DNA from: Symbiodinium natans
Lineage: Eukaryota; Sar; Dinophyceae; Suessiales; Symbiodiniaceae
Assembly: GCA_905221605.1 (NCBI GenBank)
Contig: CAJNDS010000186.1
Coordinates: forward strand, 84,501 to 148,500
Reading direction: 5' to 3'
DNA length: 64,000 nucleotides
Shown here: in pieces, positions 36,601 through 48,600 of the stretch
Layout of the letters: each line of letters opens with the position of its first letter
Numbering within the stretch: the stretch's first letter is position 1
The notes under the pieces: model-generated
The model's database searches: none
The model's input: only the letters and a program-made list of their open reading frames with translations
What the model was told of the DNA's origin: nothing
Program-made: the position numbers and the translations under genes

Positions 36601-39600
36601 CTAAACACCCTAAACCCAAACCCTAAACCCAAACCTTGCACCCCAACCCCCCCCCCCCCCATAAACTCCAAGCCCCATCCCACCCTGAAACGCACTAGCT
36701 TCGGCTGCAGGCCTCTTCTCCTGCCCCCTCGACACCCAAGCCCTGAAGGATTTAGGGTTTAGGGTTTTAGGGTTTAGGGTTCAAGCCGTAAACCTCACAG
36801 AAGAACCTCGAATCCCACACCCTAAGCCCCAAGCCCTCAGCCCCAAATCCTAAACCCCAAACCCTAAACCCTAAGCCCTAATTCCCAAGCCCTTAACCTT
36901 ACTTAATGGGTTTAATCCCCAAAGCCGCAAGCCCTAACGAACAAAACAAAACTCGTTACTGGGGGAGGACACTGGCAAGTCCGAGTGCTACCCCACCGAG
37001 CCCTGTCTGAGTTTCGGGTTTTGGGTTTAGGGGTTTAGGATTTAAGGTTTAGGGTTTAAGGTTTAGGGTTTAGGGCTTAAGGTTCAGGGTTTAAGGTTTA
37101 GGGTTTCTGGGTTTATGGGAACTGAGTCTGAGTTGCCAGAACATGGATTTCGCAGTGAGACTTATGTTTTGCCTTTTCTGGCAGCTTAGTTTAGTGAAGT
37201 TCCGCATCATGAATACAAAGTTATGTGGTTTCGGGTTGAGGGTAGGCTGGAGGGTTTGGGGTCTGGTCCTTGGGGCTTAGGGAGTTTTAGGGTTTAGGGG
37301 TTTAGGGGCTAGGGGTTTAGGGTTTAGGGTTTGGGGTTTAAGGGTTTTGGGTTTCGGGCGGGTATCCCGGTGAAAGCCCAAATTGGGGAAAGAAGGCTTG
37401 AGGGTTAGGGTTGAAGGTGTGCTCCGCGCTGCACCGTCTATGTCGACAAGTTCTGGATTTTTCGGTTCCACGCCCCGCGTGTTGTTTGGAATGTGTTCTA
37501 AATCTCTGAAGCCCTTTCGACCTTAAGACTTCTCAGGCATTTAGCTAGGTACGGCCTAAAGCCTTTATACCTTCTACCCGATACCCAAAATCAAGGGAGC
37601 AAGGAAAAAAAACCCTTACAAGGGACCTCAGGGGTTATTTCGAAGTTATTTAGGGGCTACTTAGGAAGATAGGGGCTATATAGGGTAGAAAAAGGAGTTA
37701 AGAAGTGGAATAAAATTTAGGGTCCCTGCTAGGGGTCCCGCTTTATACCCCTTAGCTATGCCATTTTAACCCTAAACACCGTGCCGGTGTACCCTAAACC
37801 CTAACCCTAAACCCTAAACCCGAAACCCTAAACCCGAAACCCTAAACCCTCACCAGGATTGGTATCCCTCCGGCTGTCCAGTCTTCTGCAAGATGTCAGA
37901 GATGTGCCATGGCCCGCATTGTAGGAGATAGAGAAGAACTACTGTGTGCCCCAAAAACTTGGTAGCCCAGTGGTACACCCTAAACCCTAAACCCTAAACC
38001 CTAAACCCTAAACCCCAAACCCTAAACCCTAAACCCTAAACCCTAAACCCTAAACCCTGAACCCTAAACCCTAAACCCTAAACCCTAAAACCTAAACCCT
38101 AAACCCTAAACCCTAAACCCTAACCCCTAAACCCATACCCTTTTTTTGGGTCTGGGTTCCCTTATAAAAAGGACCTAGCCAAAAAAAGGGTGCCCTTGTC
38201 ATGATACGGTCACTGGGCTACCAAGAAAAGATACAAGATGATAGTCCCTTTCTTGCCCTTATAAGGAAGCATATTTTGTTATTGATATATATGTGTATAT
38301 TTTATTGTTATTTTTTGGGGGGGGGGGGGGGGGTTCTTGAGCAAACAGTAAATAGTGATTGAACGATAATCGTGGCTTGCAAGCACCTTGCAAACCAGAG
38401 CCTCCGAAGGAGGATGACTCCTCCCCAGAGTACTTCCTAGTAGTATTCCCTCATAGTCCCTGTAGGATTGAACTATAAAATGTCCAAAGCCCTAAACCCT
38501 AAACCCTAAACCCTAAGCCCTAATCATTTAGTCTGCTATGTTCGGCCCGAAGCCCTTTCAACCAGCAGTGTCTTGCCCACGGCAGGTACTGCTCCAACGT
38601 GACCTTCGACGCAACCGGCATGATGCAGCCCAGACTGTTTAGGGTTTAGGGTTTAGGGTTTAGGGTTTAGGGTTTATGCAAGACATCGTGCACATCCGAT
38701 GATCCAGAAGCACTCGACTTGTGGAAGCCGCTACGGTAGCCGCGACCGCCACCGCCTTTCGCCGTGATGTATATATCCGTGAGAAGATTCACTGAAGCCC
38801 TAAGCCCTAAACCCGAAACCCGAAACCCTAAACCCCAAACCCCAAACCCTAAACCCTAAACCCTAAACCTGCTGTGCACGATTGCCTCACGCACTACACG
38901 GACGAGGAGGTGCGGCAGTTGGAGCAGCTGCATCTTCCAGGCCCTCTCGCTGTGGACACACGCCGCTGACGGCCACGAGGGTTTAGGGTTTAGGGTTTAG
39001 GGTTTGATTAAACCCTAAGCCCAAGACTCCCTGAAAACAACATTGTTATGTGTGGGGTATGGATGCTGGCAAGTGGAAAACTTCGTTATGCTTCTGTTAA
39101 CTTACGCTGTTCTTGAGACATAGTTTGGGTCCATGGGGTTTAAAGGGCCTCAAGCCCTAAACCAGACTGGGGGGGTTCGATGTGCTGGTTTGGGAGCTCC
39201 TGGGATTCAGATGACCACAGCATCGCGGATGTAGGGTTCGGGGTTTAGGGTTCTAGGGTTTAGGGTTTAGGGTCTAGGGTTTGGGGTTTAGGATGTAGGG
39301 TTTAGGGTTGTAGATGCTTCTGGTGCTTTTGGTTTCTGCTTCGGGCGCTGTAGGACTGAGGGCCTGGGGGGGCTGATCATGGTTGGGTGCTATTTGCTAC
39401 TACTTGCTTAAGAACCTGTAACAATAGAACAATAGTCCCTTTTTTTCTCTTTTCAGGAAGAATCTTGCATTTTTTTGGTGTGGGGGGGGGACGGGTTCTT
39501 CAGCAGGCAGTAGTTTTTGGGGTTGATTTGGAGCTCACATCGCAGTTCATTCGGGCCACCATCCCTCTATGAACCGAGTATAGAGGCAACCAACCGCATG

Positions 39601-42600
39601 AAACATAAATACATCTGTATATATATATATATATACATTTCTTTTATTTGTTGTTTGTTTGTGTTGACATGTGTCTATGCATAAGGTTTGAGGTGAACTA
39701 TTTACTCATCACGAACCCCCCTACATCGGCTGAACCGCCCCCCAAGCGCCGAAACCAAGCCCCAGTTTAGTCCAGACAATGGGATGCTCCCCCTGAGGGT
39801 TTAGGGTTTAGGGTTTAGGGTTTAGGGTTTAGGGTTTAGGGTTTAGGGTAACAGTCCTTGATCGGGATGGTAGTAGGGGCTACTATAATCCCTACTGTTA
39901 GTATTCGGGGGGAACATCCCAATCCACCTAAAACATAGGACCCCTGAGCACTGAATGCCCAGATGCCTAAATCATCCCGGGTCCCTAGGAGGTGTTAGTG
40001 TAAGGGGCAACATCCCAGCCTACACCCCCCCAAGTTTCGAGCCCCAATGCTGCTCAGTCGAGGCAGTGGACGGATTACTGCGTGGACGGAGAGACTTGCC
40101 AAGTCTTAGCGAGCGGCGAGCGCAGGTTCAAAAGCCCCCGAGACCCGAAAATCTGAGCCCTAAAGACCCTGTAATTGGGTTCTGGAACTTAGAGGGTGCG
40201 AAGGCTTTACGGCTTTTGACCTAAACCCTGTAAGCCCCCCCCCATAGTACCCCATTGCTTTAGGGCCTTGGGTTTAGCGTTCACTTCAGGAGCCACATTA
40301 ATTAATGTCATTAAGCAAGTTAGAGCCCTGAGTCCATTTCTTCGATTGAGACCGGCCCTTCGATGCTTAGGACAGCAACAACTGGATGTGCCCTGTCCAC
40401 TGCGACACCACGACCTCCAAGAAGCCGCGACTCTCAGAGATCCAGGGCTCCAGTAAACCCTAAACCCTAAACCCTAAACCCTAAACCCTAAACCCTAAAC
40501 CCTAAACCCTAAACCCTAAACCCTAAACCCTAAACCCTAAACCCTAAACCCTAAACCCTAAACCCTAACTTGGGATGTTCCCCCTTATACTAGCAGTCTA
40601 CTAACCGTCCGTAATAGGGATATTAGTAGGGGGTACTATGATCCCTATTCAGGACTGTTAGTATAAGGGGGCACATCCCAATCCTGAACCCTTGGAGCTT
40701 TATGGGTTAGGGAGAGAGCTAAACCCTAAGCTCTAATGTAGCACCTGCTTCATAGTGTCCCCCCCCGAGCAGTCGAAGCAGGTCGTTGCTTTCTTTCACC
40801 GGTGCACGGGTTTAGGGTTTAGGGTTTAGGGCTTGTTTATATGAGTTGATTTTGAAGGCTTGGTGCACGACATGTTCTTACGACACCCAAACGATTTGAC
40901 TTCATTGCGCCATGGACCCCCAAGCAGTCGCAGGGTCCTGAATAACCTGGCCAACTTGACTTTATTGTTTATGCGCGTCCAACAGTGAACCCTAAACCCG
41001 CCTAAACCCTTGGGGTTTAGGGTTTAGGGCTGGGGTTTAGGGTTTAGGGCTGGAGTTTAGGGTTTAGGGTTCAGGGCTGGGGTTAAGGGTTTCGGTTGCA
41101 GGCCTTTTTCGGGGTGTGCGCTTCAGAAAGCTCACCACTGACGCTGAAGACACCTCAGAAGCCCAAAGGCCCGAAGCCCTAAACCCTAAACCCTAAGCCC
41201 TAAACCCTAAACCCTAAACCCTAAACCCTAAACCCTAAACCCTAGACCCTAGACCCTAGACCCTAGACCCTAAACCCTAAACCCTAAACCCTAGACCCTA
41301 GACCCTAAACCCTAAACCCTCAACCCTAAACCCTAAACCCCAACCCCTAAAACCCTAAACCCTAAACCCTAAACCCTAAACCCTAAACCCTAAACCCTAA
41401 ACCCTAAACCCTAAACCTAAACCCTACTCCCAAACCCGAAACCCCCTGCAACCGAGCCTGGCATTGCTCAGGTGCGGAACGCCCGGCTCGTACGACGAGC
41501 ATTGCGTGGCGATCTCGGAGTCCTGTCCATTGCGCCTCTGCTTCGTGGGTTTTTTTGCCGGGAGTTTGGGGTTTAGTTTGCTGAGGGTTTGGGGTTTGAC
41601 GAGCTTTCCTCCCTAGGCCCTAAACGCTAAACCCTAAACCCTAAAGCCGTTCAACAGAAGGGCATCCCTTTGATTCGCTAGTTTTAGGTTGAGCTAGACG
41701 GTCAAGGGGCTTGGTTGAACATGAGCTGGGGTCTTGGGTTTAGGGTTTTAGGGTTTAGGGTTTAGGGTTTAATTGTTTAGGGCTTAGGTTCAGGGCTTAG
41801 GGTTTAAGGTTTAAGGTTTAAGTTTTAGGGTTTATAGAGCTTCGGGCTACAGGTTTTTCGGGCTGCGCAGTCTGCAGGGTTGAGGGCGAGGTTGCGACTC
41901 GACATCGATGTGTTTTGGTTCAGGGTCTGGGGTTCCCGCAAAAAGTGATGAGCTTTACATCTCCAACCCCCTCCCACCCACCCCCAAACAGAAAAAGGCC
42001 ACCCACCTCTCCACTCCCCCATGCTCTCCCCGACCCCAAACCCCTAGAGCCCTGAACTTCGAAACCCCAGCACGGTCCTCAGCCCCCTATCCCCTATCCC
42101 CTAAACCCTAAACCCTAAACCCTACACCCTAAACCCTAAACCTTAAGCCCGAAACTGCAAGAAACCCCAAGATGCCCCCAGACCCCAAAAGACCCCAAGA
42201 CCCCAGCACTTGATCTTGGACGAGGACTTTCTCCAATGTGCCCCTTAGACTCCTTTGTATTGGCCCCGTTTTCATTTGGTCCTTCCGACAGCCCCAAACC
42301 CTAAACCCTAAACCCTAAACCCTAAACCCTAAACCCTAAACCCTAAACCCTCCCCTTCACCTGAAACTGTCCAACATCTGCCAGCCCAGAACCAAAAACC
42401 CCCAGACCGCATTAAAGCCCTTTCGGCCCTCGAGGCCCCTTCTACCGACCCCCTTTTGAATCTTTGAACCCTAAGCCCTAAACCCGAAACCCTAAACCCC
42501 AAACCCTAAACCCTAAACCCTAAACCCTTGAGGCCTCCTAAACCCTCAAAAGCCTTCAGGAGCTGCACTTCAGAGCAGCAATACTGCTGGGTGGATGCTT

Positions 42601-45600
42601 GGCCACCAACCAGTCAGGGGGGGGTTTAGGGTTTAGGGGCCCTTTGGCTAGTTTATGTTTTCCCATTTCGGGGAAGGGGGGGAGGGGGGTTCGGCGGTTT
42701 GGGGGGAGGGTTTGGGGGGAGGGTTTGGGGGAGGTTTGGGTTCCGGATGATCAACAAGAGGCATTGGAGGTCGTGTTGATGATCATGAGATTTTCATGTG
42801 GGTTTCCATATGTCCGAATCGAACGTCCGCAAGCTACGTTCACGGGCTAACGCCCTCGCGAACATTATGCCTCGCCCTTCATGCTGCATGGCTGTTGTGC
42901 ATCTGGTGTATCTGACTCATCGCATGGTACGCCTGCTACTTGTTGATTTGGCGCAACACCAAAGCAGTCCTGTGTGTTTGCGACACGTGGGGCATCGTCA
43001 ACTACACAGCCGATTGTAGGCATTGCTACATGGCTGTGGTGTCTACGCTTGCTTCATCTACAGATGCTGTGCCGACACGTGGTTGTGCATGACAACAATG
43101 TACAACGAGATGATGAAGTTGCCAGGTGATAAATGTGAGTGCAAATAGCGCATACGCGGCACAAACGCATATCCATTTAGAGGGCGCTCTTGTTCAGTGC
43201 GTCGTTTAGCAACAAACGGCCTCAAGCTTAACATTTTCAGCATGATCTCTGTGGAGGTCAGGCAATCTACCGAAACTTTCGACTATGAACCGGCCATCTA
43301 GAATCTCTCGGTTCCACAGCGTTTTCAAATTGAGAACCGGGGCTCAGCAGGAGATGGTGTGTGCGTTGTTGAGATAGATTGGGACTTAGGGGTTTTTAAG
43401 GGGTTTTTTCAGGTTTTCAGGGGTTTTTAGGGTTTTTAAAGGGCTTTTTTTGGGCGGGTTCTTTAGGTTTTTTTAAGGGGCTTTTTAGGGGTTTTTGGGG
43501 TTTTTAAGGGGTTTTTACTTCAGGGGTTTAGGTTTTTAGGGGTTTAGGGCATAGGGTTTCATAGGCCCGTTCGATACTGAATATTTTCCCTAACCTAGCG
43601 ATGATGCGACATGAACAGGCAGGCCGGTTTGAGGCGTGGACATTTGATTTCTGCGACGTACCAATAGCGCCTGGCCGAAAGCACCCTTGACACGTATTTG
43701 AATTTCACACATTTTCAACTTGCAAGGTTCCAACCCTCAACCCGCCTGTCCTCTCAAGGTACATTGAATACATTCACTCAGCTTCCGTAGTAAAACTAGC
43801 TGACTAGCTTACAGTCGGATCACGCGCAGGGCTTTGGGTGGAAATTCTCTATACTTGACGCAAGAGCCCCTCCCCGTGCGGCCATGTGCTGCGCCAAATA
43901 GCCCCGAAGCCAGACTCATTAGTAACTGTTGTTAACGCCTCCATCCTACTCCCCAACCATGAAGCGAAATTGCGGAACTGCTGAACCCTACTTGGTGGTT
44001 CATGGTACTCATGAACCAATTCTACCTCTACTTATAGCCCAAAATACGGTCCTGAACTTCCAAGAAGTCAAAAGAAGCACCAGGATGAGTATGATGCAAC
44101 TGGCATGTGGCTGTCCAGCTCGGAGACATGCTCCTCGCCACGATTTGCGGTGGATTTGGGGTCCACATGCCAGGTACCCTTAAGCCCCTGCAACCCTAAA
44201 CCCTAAACCCTTAACCCTTAACCCTTAGACCCTTGAGCCTAACATGGGGAGGTCCAGGGTCAGCCGTGCGGTTTCACTGTTGGGGGGTGTTTTTTCCCCC
44301 TAACATGAAGACACCCCTTTCAACATACTGGCCCAGTTTTGAACGTTTAGATTTGGTGGTTTGGGGTTTAGGGTTTGGGTTTAGCGGAGGTTTTGTTCAG
44401 TGCAGGTCTTTGCTTCTTTGGGGTATGGGGAAGTAAATGTACAATTCCAGAGGTGGTGAGTTGATTCTCATACAAGTAACTAAGCTTCACGATTGGGAGA
44501 TGCCACCCACACGCAAAACAAACATGTCAAAAGTTGTCATTATGCCCGCATAGGCATAGTACGCACCATGTTTCAGATCACGACACGGACATTTGTTGCT
44601 TTTAGGCTTTGGCATAACCTTCCCCCAGCGTTCCGTGTCAGGCATCGTGGAAGGCTTTGAAATCGTACGCGTGCAACTGTGTCGCACGCACGAACCGCGT
44701 GAAGTGCAAAACTGGGTCCGGTGATGACTGTTGTCCAGCATCGTCGTCCTTCTGCGTGACCGCGTAAGGCCACAAGGCGTCTGCCTCATTGACAAATCCC
44801 CCCCAATCCTACGCTGATTGCAACATCCAAGAATGAGGTGGTGAGTAGTTACCACAAGTTCAGAAACCCAAACCCGAACCTCTGAACAAAGAAACGTAAG
44901 CAGGTACTCCTTGTTTTAAGTGGCTTTGGGGTTTCGGGAACTTCGGATCTCGGGTTTTGGGGAAGCTGTGGCCCAACAATGGCCAGGTGTGGCCGTGGGC
45001 CAGGATTGCCCCTGCGGCAGCAACGCCGTGCAATGTGAGGATCCCTTCTTTGGCGGCTACAAGCCTGGTGCCCAGTGTATGCTGAAGGAAGGAGCTAGAC
45101 CCCTAAAGCCCTAAACCCTAAACCCTAAACCCTAAACCCTAAACCACACTGGCCCTAAACCCCAAACCCTTGTGAGGGTATAGAGATCCTAGACCATGGT
45201 GTAGAGGTATAGACCTCTTGTGCGTGCGGGGTTTAGGGGTTGAGGCTTGAGTGTTTAATGAGGGTTTGATAGAGGGTTTGGGGGTTAAGGTTAAGGGTTT
45301 CGGATTTAGAGCCTTAGCACCTAGACCTTCTAGCCGCTTTGCCCCGTTACAACGCCAGGGCTGGTCTTGTCTTATGCTGCTCGAAGAAGTGGGGATTGAA
45401 GTTCAGCTTCAATGGTAGTTCACACCTATCAACATGAAGGGTTGCCACTTTAGTTGCTTGAAGGTGTCATAGGGGGAGTCATACGCCCTGCTCAGAGTCC
45501 TACTTAAGCCCTAAACCTTCAACCCTGAACCCTAACCTTATCAGAACTGACCTTACTCATCACTTTGTCATAGTGCGTAACATTTTTCATGTTTCAGGGT

Positions 45601-48600
45601 ACTTCAACTCAACAAGGAATATAAATCCAAGAATAGTACTATCCCAGCCATGAACTAGATCAGAGCCTTCCTGTAAACCCGAAACCCTACACCCTCTTTC
45701 CTAAAGCCTAAACCCTAAACCCTAAACCCTATCAGAGCTGGCCTTACTCATCAGACCCTTCATGTCATCATGTGCCCTTGTTCCGCTGGCATCGAGGTAT
45801 TGCACAGCAGCTCCTTGGCTGTTTGGATCGTGGGGAGTCGTGGTTTAGGGCTTGCTTTCGGGGTTTAGGGTTTAGGGTTTAGGGTTTAGGGTTTAGGGTT
45901 TAGGGTTTAGGGTTTAGGGCTACACCCGAAACCCTAAATCCTGAAACCTGGGCTGAGGGTGCAGGTCTTGGACGGTTGTTGGGCTTGTGGCTCATTGGCA
46001 TTCGGCTTAGGGTTCAGGAGTTCGAGATAGATTTCCGGGACATTTGCGAGTTGTCGTTTTGAAGGGCTTATGAGCAGAGGGCGTAGAATTGTAGGAGTTC
46101 GTTTCGGAGGCTCGAAGTGTCAAGCCTCGACAGGAGCCTCAGTAACAGCCAATATTGAACCCTTACAATGCCTGGATGCCTTTAGGGTTTAGTTTAGGGT
46201 TTAGGGTTTAGGGTTTCGGGTTTCGGGTTTAGGGTTTAGGGTTTAGGTTTACGTACCCAAAGTACAAGCTCCCAAACCTCCCTTGAAAGCAAATCGGCCT
46301 CTCTGTTGCGTTCCCTAGATTTTTTTTGGCCGTTGTGTGTACCCTCTATATCTAAATAATAATATGTACATATATGTATATATGTCTATCTGTCCCAAAA
46401 CCTTAAACCCTAAGCGCTAAGCCCTGAACCCTAAACCCCAAACCCTAAACCCTAAACTTTCAAAAACATCTGCGTATTATCATCGGATCCCAGTAAAGGG
46501 ACCATAGTTTGGAGAACCTCCCTTGTCATGAAAATTCTTGAACCAGTCCCTATAGCGAACTCCGGACTCGAAATCCCATGTTTAGGGTTTAGGGGTTTAG
46601 GGTTTAGAGTTTAGAGGGTTTAGAGGGTTGAGAGGGTTTAGAGGGTTTTCAGGGCTTAGAGGGCTTAGAGGGTTTTGAGGGTTTTGAGGGTTTTGAGGGT
46701 TTTGAAGGTTTAGGGGATGTCGTTGGGGGTTTAGGGCTTGGGGGTGTATGAGCCTCGAGAGCCCCCCGGTCCCCGCACCCAAAGCTTTCAAACCTGCACC
46801 CAAATCCTACACCCTAAACCCTAAACCCTAAACCCCAAACCCCAAACCCCAAACCCTAACCCCGACACCCATTTACAGGAGGAAGGGCTGCCGGGCCCAG
46901 CTTTGAAGGCTCATAGATAGTATCGTATCAAGGGGCTAGAGGAGGGACCCCAAAAAAAGGACCTTAGGGGTTATCTGGGGGCTACTTAGGTATATGGGGA
47001 CTAGGTAAGGTAACCAGCGTAACCAGCGTATAGGGGTTATTAGGAAACAAGATGAAGGGTCCCTTCTAGGTGTCCCTCCTTATACCCCTTACTAGTAGGG
47101 TTAGAGCAGGGTGTCTGTGCTTACAGCTACATACAACCCACCACTGAGCCTTCTAGCAAATGGTAGGGGTTTAGGTTTTTGGTTTAGGGTTTAGGGTTTA
47201 GGGTTTAGGGCTACATCCCTGGAGCTTCAGGAGTTTTGGGGCTGTCCGCTTTACTGTGACCCCATCACCGAGAAGACCTGCTACCCGGTGGCTTTTACGG
47301 AAGACGGACGCTCGGCTTGGGCTGAGTCCGGGCTACTTGGAGGTTCAGGGCACTTAATCACCAACTATAACTGTACCACTTGCCCACTTACGAGCCCCTT
47401 AAGTGCCCTAAATGTGGCTATACTGTGGGTTATAGGTACTGTTATAACTAGTTCCTAAGTGCCCTGAACCTCCAAGTGGGCTTAGTCCGGGCTACCGGCC
47501 TTGGGATGGGGATACTCCGCCTGAAACTAGCATCTCCTGAATATGGAACGAAGTACCCCCTATGATAATCCCTATGAAGGACTGTTAGTATAGGGGGGGG
47601 GGAACATCCCAAGTCTAGGGCATACAGGCTTTAGGCTTTATGAAGTGTTAGGAATTTTGGTGGGGCGTTAGGGTTTCGAGGGCTTTTAGGGCTTGAGGTT
47701 CTTTTTTTCTTCCGGTTTTAGGGGGTTGAGCCTTAGGGCCTTAGGGCTTCGAAGGTTTGCGGGTTTAGGGTTTCGGGTTTTTAGGGCTTTGGGCCTGGGA
47801 GGTCGGACCTGGGTCAAGAAAACCCCATTGTGCCTAGCATTAAGTCACGGTTAGGGTGCACCCCAAGGCCTGAACCACAGCGATTGTTTTTTTTTGCTGC
47901 CCAGCCGTCAGTTTGTGGCGGCCAGCTTGGATCTCAAGATGCCGCTCTCCTTCTCCTCCCCCTGTAAGCCCCAAACCCTCAGACCCTTCAAACCGGTTCA
48001 AACCCCTAAACCCTAAACCCCAGGGTTAAGGGTCTAGGGTTTAGGGTTTCCCCGTAAACCCTCTAGGTTAAACTCCAAACCCCAACGCCGCCAAGCCCCA
48101 ACCTTAGCTGGGCCCGGGTCCAGACCCGGGCTGCTTTTTGTCAATATGTCTTAGCTGATTGGGGCATTGGGGCTTAGGCCTCGAAACCCTTCTTGCTGGA
48201 ACTCTGAATCCTTAGACCCTGAACCCTGAAAACCCTCACCATTGCTCCTGGGCACTTCATAAGGTTCGGGGTTTATCGCCCTAAATCCTAAACCCTGAAC
48301 CCTGAACCCTAAAACCCTAAACCCTAAACCCTAAAAACCCTGAACCCTAAAGCCCTAAACCCTAAACCCTGAACCCTAAACCCTAAACCCTAAGCTTTGG
48401 AAGCTGGACTGTCTGCATGGCCAAAGGAGTGCAGGATTGGAACGCCCCCATCAAGGAGAGCTGCCAGAACATCACCCAGCCGCCCGGTTCATGAGAGGGC
48501 TCTTCAGGGAGGGGGGTTTAGGGTTTAGGGTTTCGGGTTTAGGGTTTAGGGTTTCGGCTTTAGGGTTTAGGGTTTAGGGTTTAGGGTTTAGGGTTCTGTA

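Noticed and set aside
44487-44855. 122-codon minus-strand ORF
   Set aside because: The plus strand over the same bases carries a module exon with acceptor, gtaagg donor and seven cysteines; the minus frame has no motif.
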